The position numbers and the translations under genes are program-made. Shown here in pieces: positions 63,923 through 64,000 of a stretch of DNA of 64,000 nt (its first letter is position 1; the number at the start of each line of letters is the position of its first letter). Origin of the DNA: Virgibacillus chiguensis. GTDB lineage: Bacteria; Bacillota; Bacilli; Bacillales; Amphibacillaceae. The stretch lies in contig NZ_FQXD01000009.1 of the NCBI RefSeq assembly GCF_900129865.1, forward strand, positions 62,001-126,000, given 5' to 3'. Under the pieces are notes generated by a model. The model did not search any database, was not told the DNA's origin, and worked only from the letters and a program-made list of their open reading frames with translations.

Positions 63923-64000
63923 CTGCTTAGTGAGTTATACCGATTTTTGTAAGTATGTGATACATCTATATGACAAAATATAAATAACGATGTATTAAAT

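Overview
The window looks like about 64 kb of chromosome from a low-GC, endospore-forming Bacillaceae bacterium. Many intergenic features and insertions suggest a Virgibacillus/Oceanobacillus-type genus rather than Bacillus subtilis itself; this placement is inference from gene order and protein similarity by eye. Every gene I can support lies on the + strand. Sporulation genes (spo0F, spoIIR, spoIID, spoIIQ, spoIIID), the F1Fo ATP synthase operon and the B. subtilis-like order from fadF to comK make the phylum-level placement firm. No rRNA, tRNA, CRISPR array, prophage or intact insertion sequence was seen.

Layout. (1) 1-7.7 kb: a fatty-acid/acyl-CoA degradation block (fadF cut by the left edge, thiolase, 3-hydroxyacyl-CoA dehydrogenase, two acyl-CoA dehydrogenases, TetR-type regulator). 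(2) 8.5-19.4 kb: rpoE (delta), pyrG with a classical G-reiteration attenuator, spo0F, fbaA, tal, murA2, glpX, rho and a zinc-independent L31. (3) 19.7-31.1 kb: tdk, prfA, prmC, spoIIR, a GNAT-like gene, a DnaA-box cluster in front of ywlC (tsaC/sua5), mntP with a possible RNA switch, arginine phosphatase ywlE with a large insertion, a chemotaxis transducer, rpiB, ywlG and glyA. (4) 31.7-36.0 kb: upp, mnaA and a Vpr-like subtilisin. (5) 36.2-45.0 kb: the atpIBEFHAGDC operon followed by ywzB and ywmB. (6) 45.0-54.4 kb: murA1, then a complete D-aminopeptidase/oligopeptide uptake cassette (dppABCDE, ykfC, dppF/ykfD) with a CodY-like box; this cassette sits where B. subtilis has murAA next to spoIID and is flanked by two direct copies of a repeat. 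(7) 54.9-63.9 kb: spoIID, spoIIQ, spoIIID, mbl, flhO, flhP, epuA-like, fabZ, a low-complexity lipoprotein, a candidate structured RNA, and a short comK homologue.

The most unusual feature is the intergenic DNA. Two related repeat families recur throughout. Family A (about 60-100 bp, roughly 14 recognisable copies) begins with a TATAGGAAAGTATAAA-like module and ends in a CTTGGC-GACAA-GCCAAG hairpin plus a T-run. Family B (about 180-280 bp, five copies) begins with a similar CTAGGAAATT module and closes with a long-range helix. Many copies of both families start exactly at the T-tract of an upstream intrinsic terminator, and all lie in the same orientation as the genes. Other points of interest are the RBS-sequestering leader of mntP, the DnaA-box cluster near ywlC, and a transcript-like structured RNA between the lipoprotein gene and comK. 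Functional assignments rest on family recognition from translated sequence; no database search was run.
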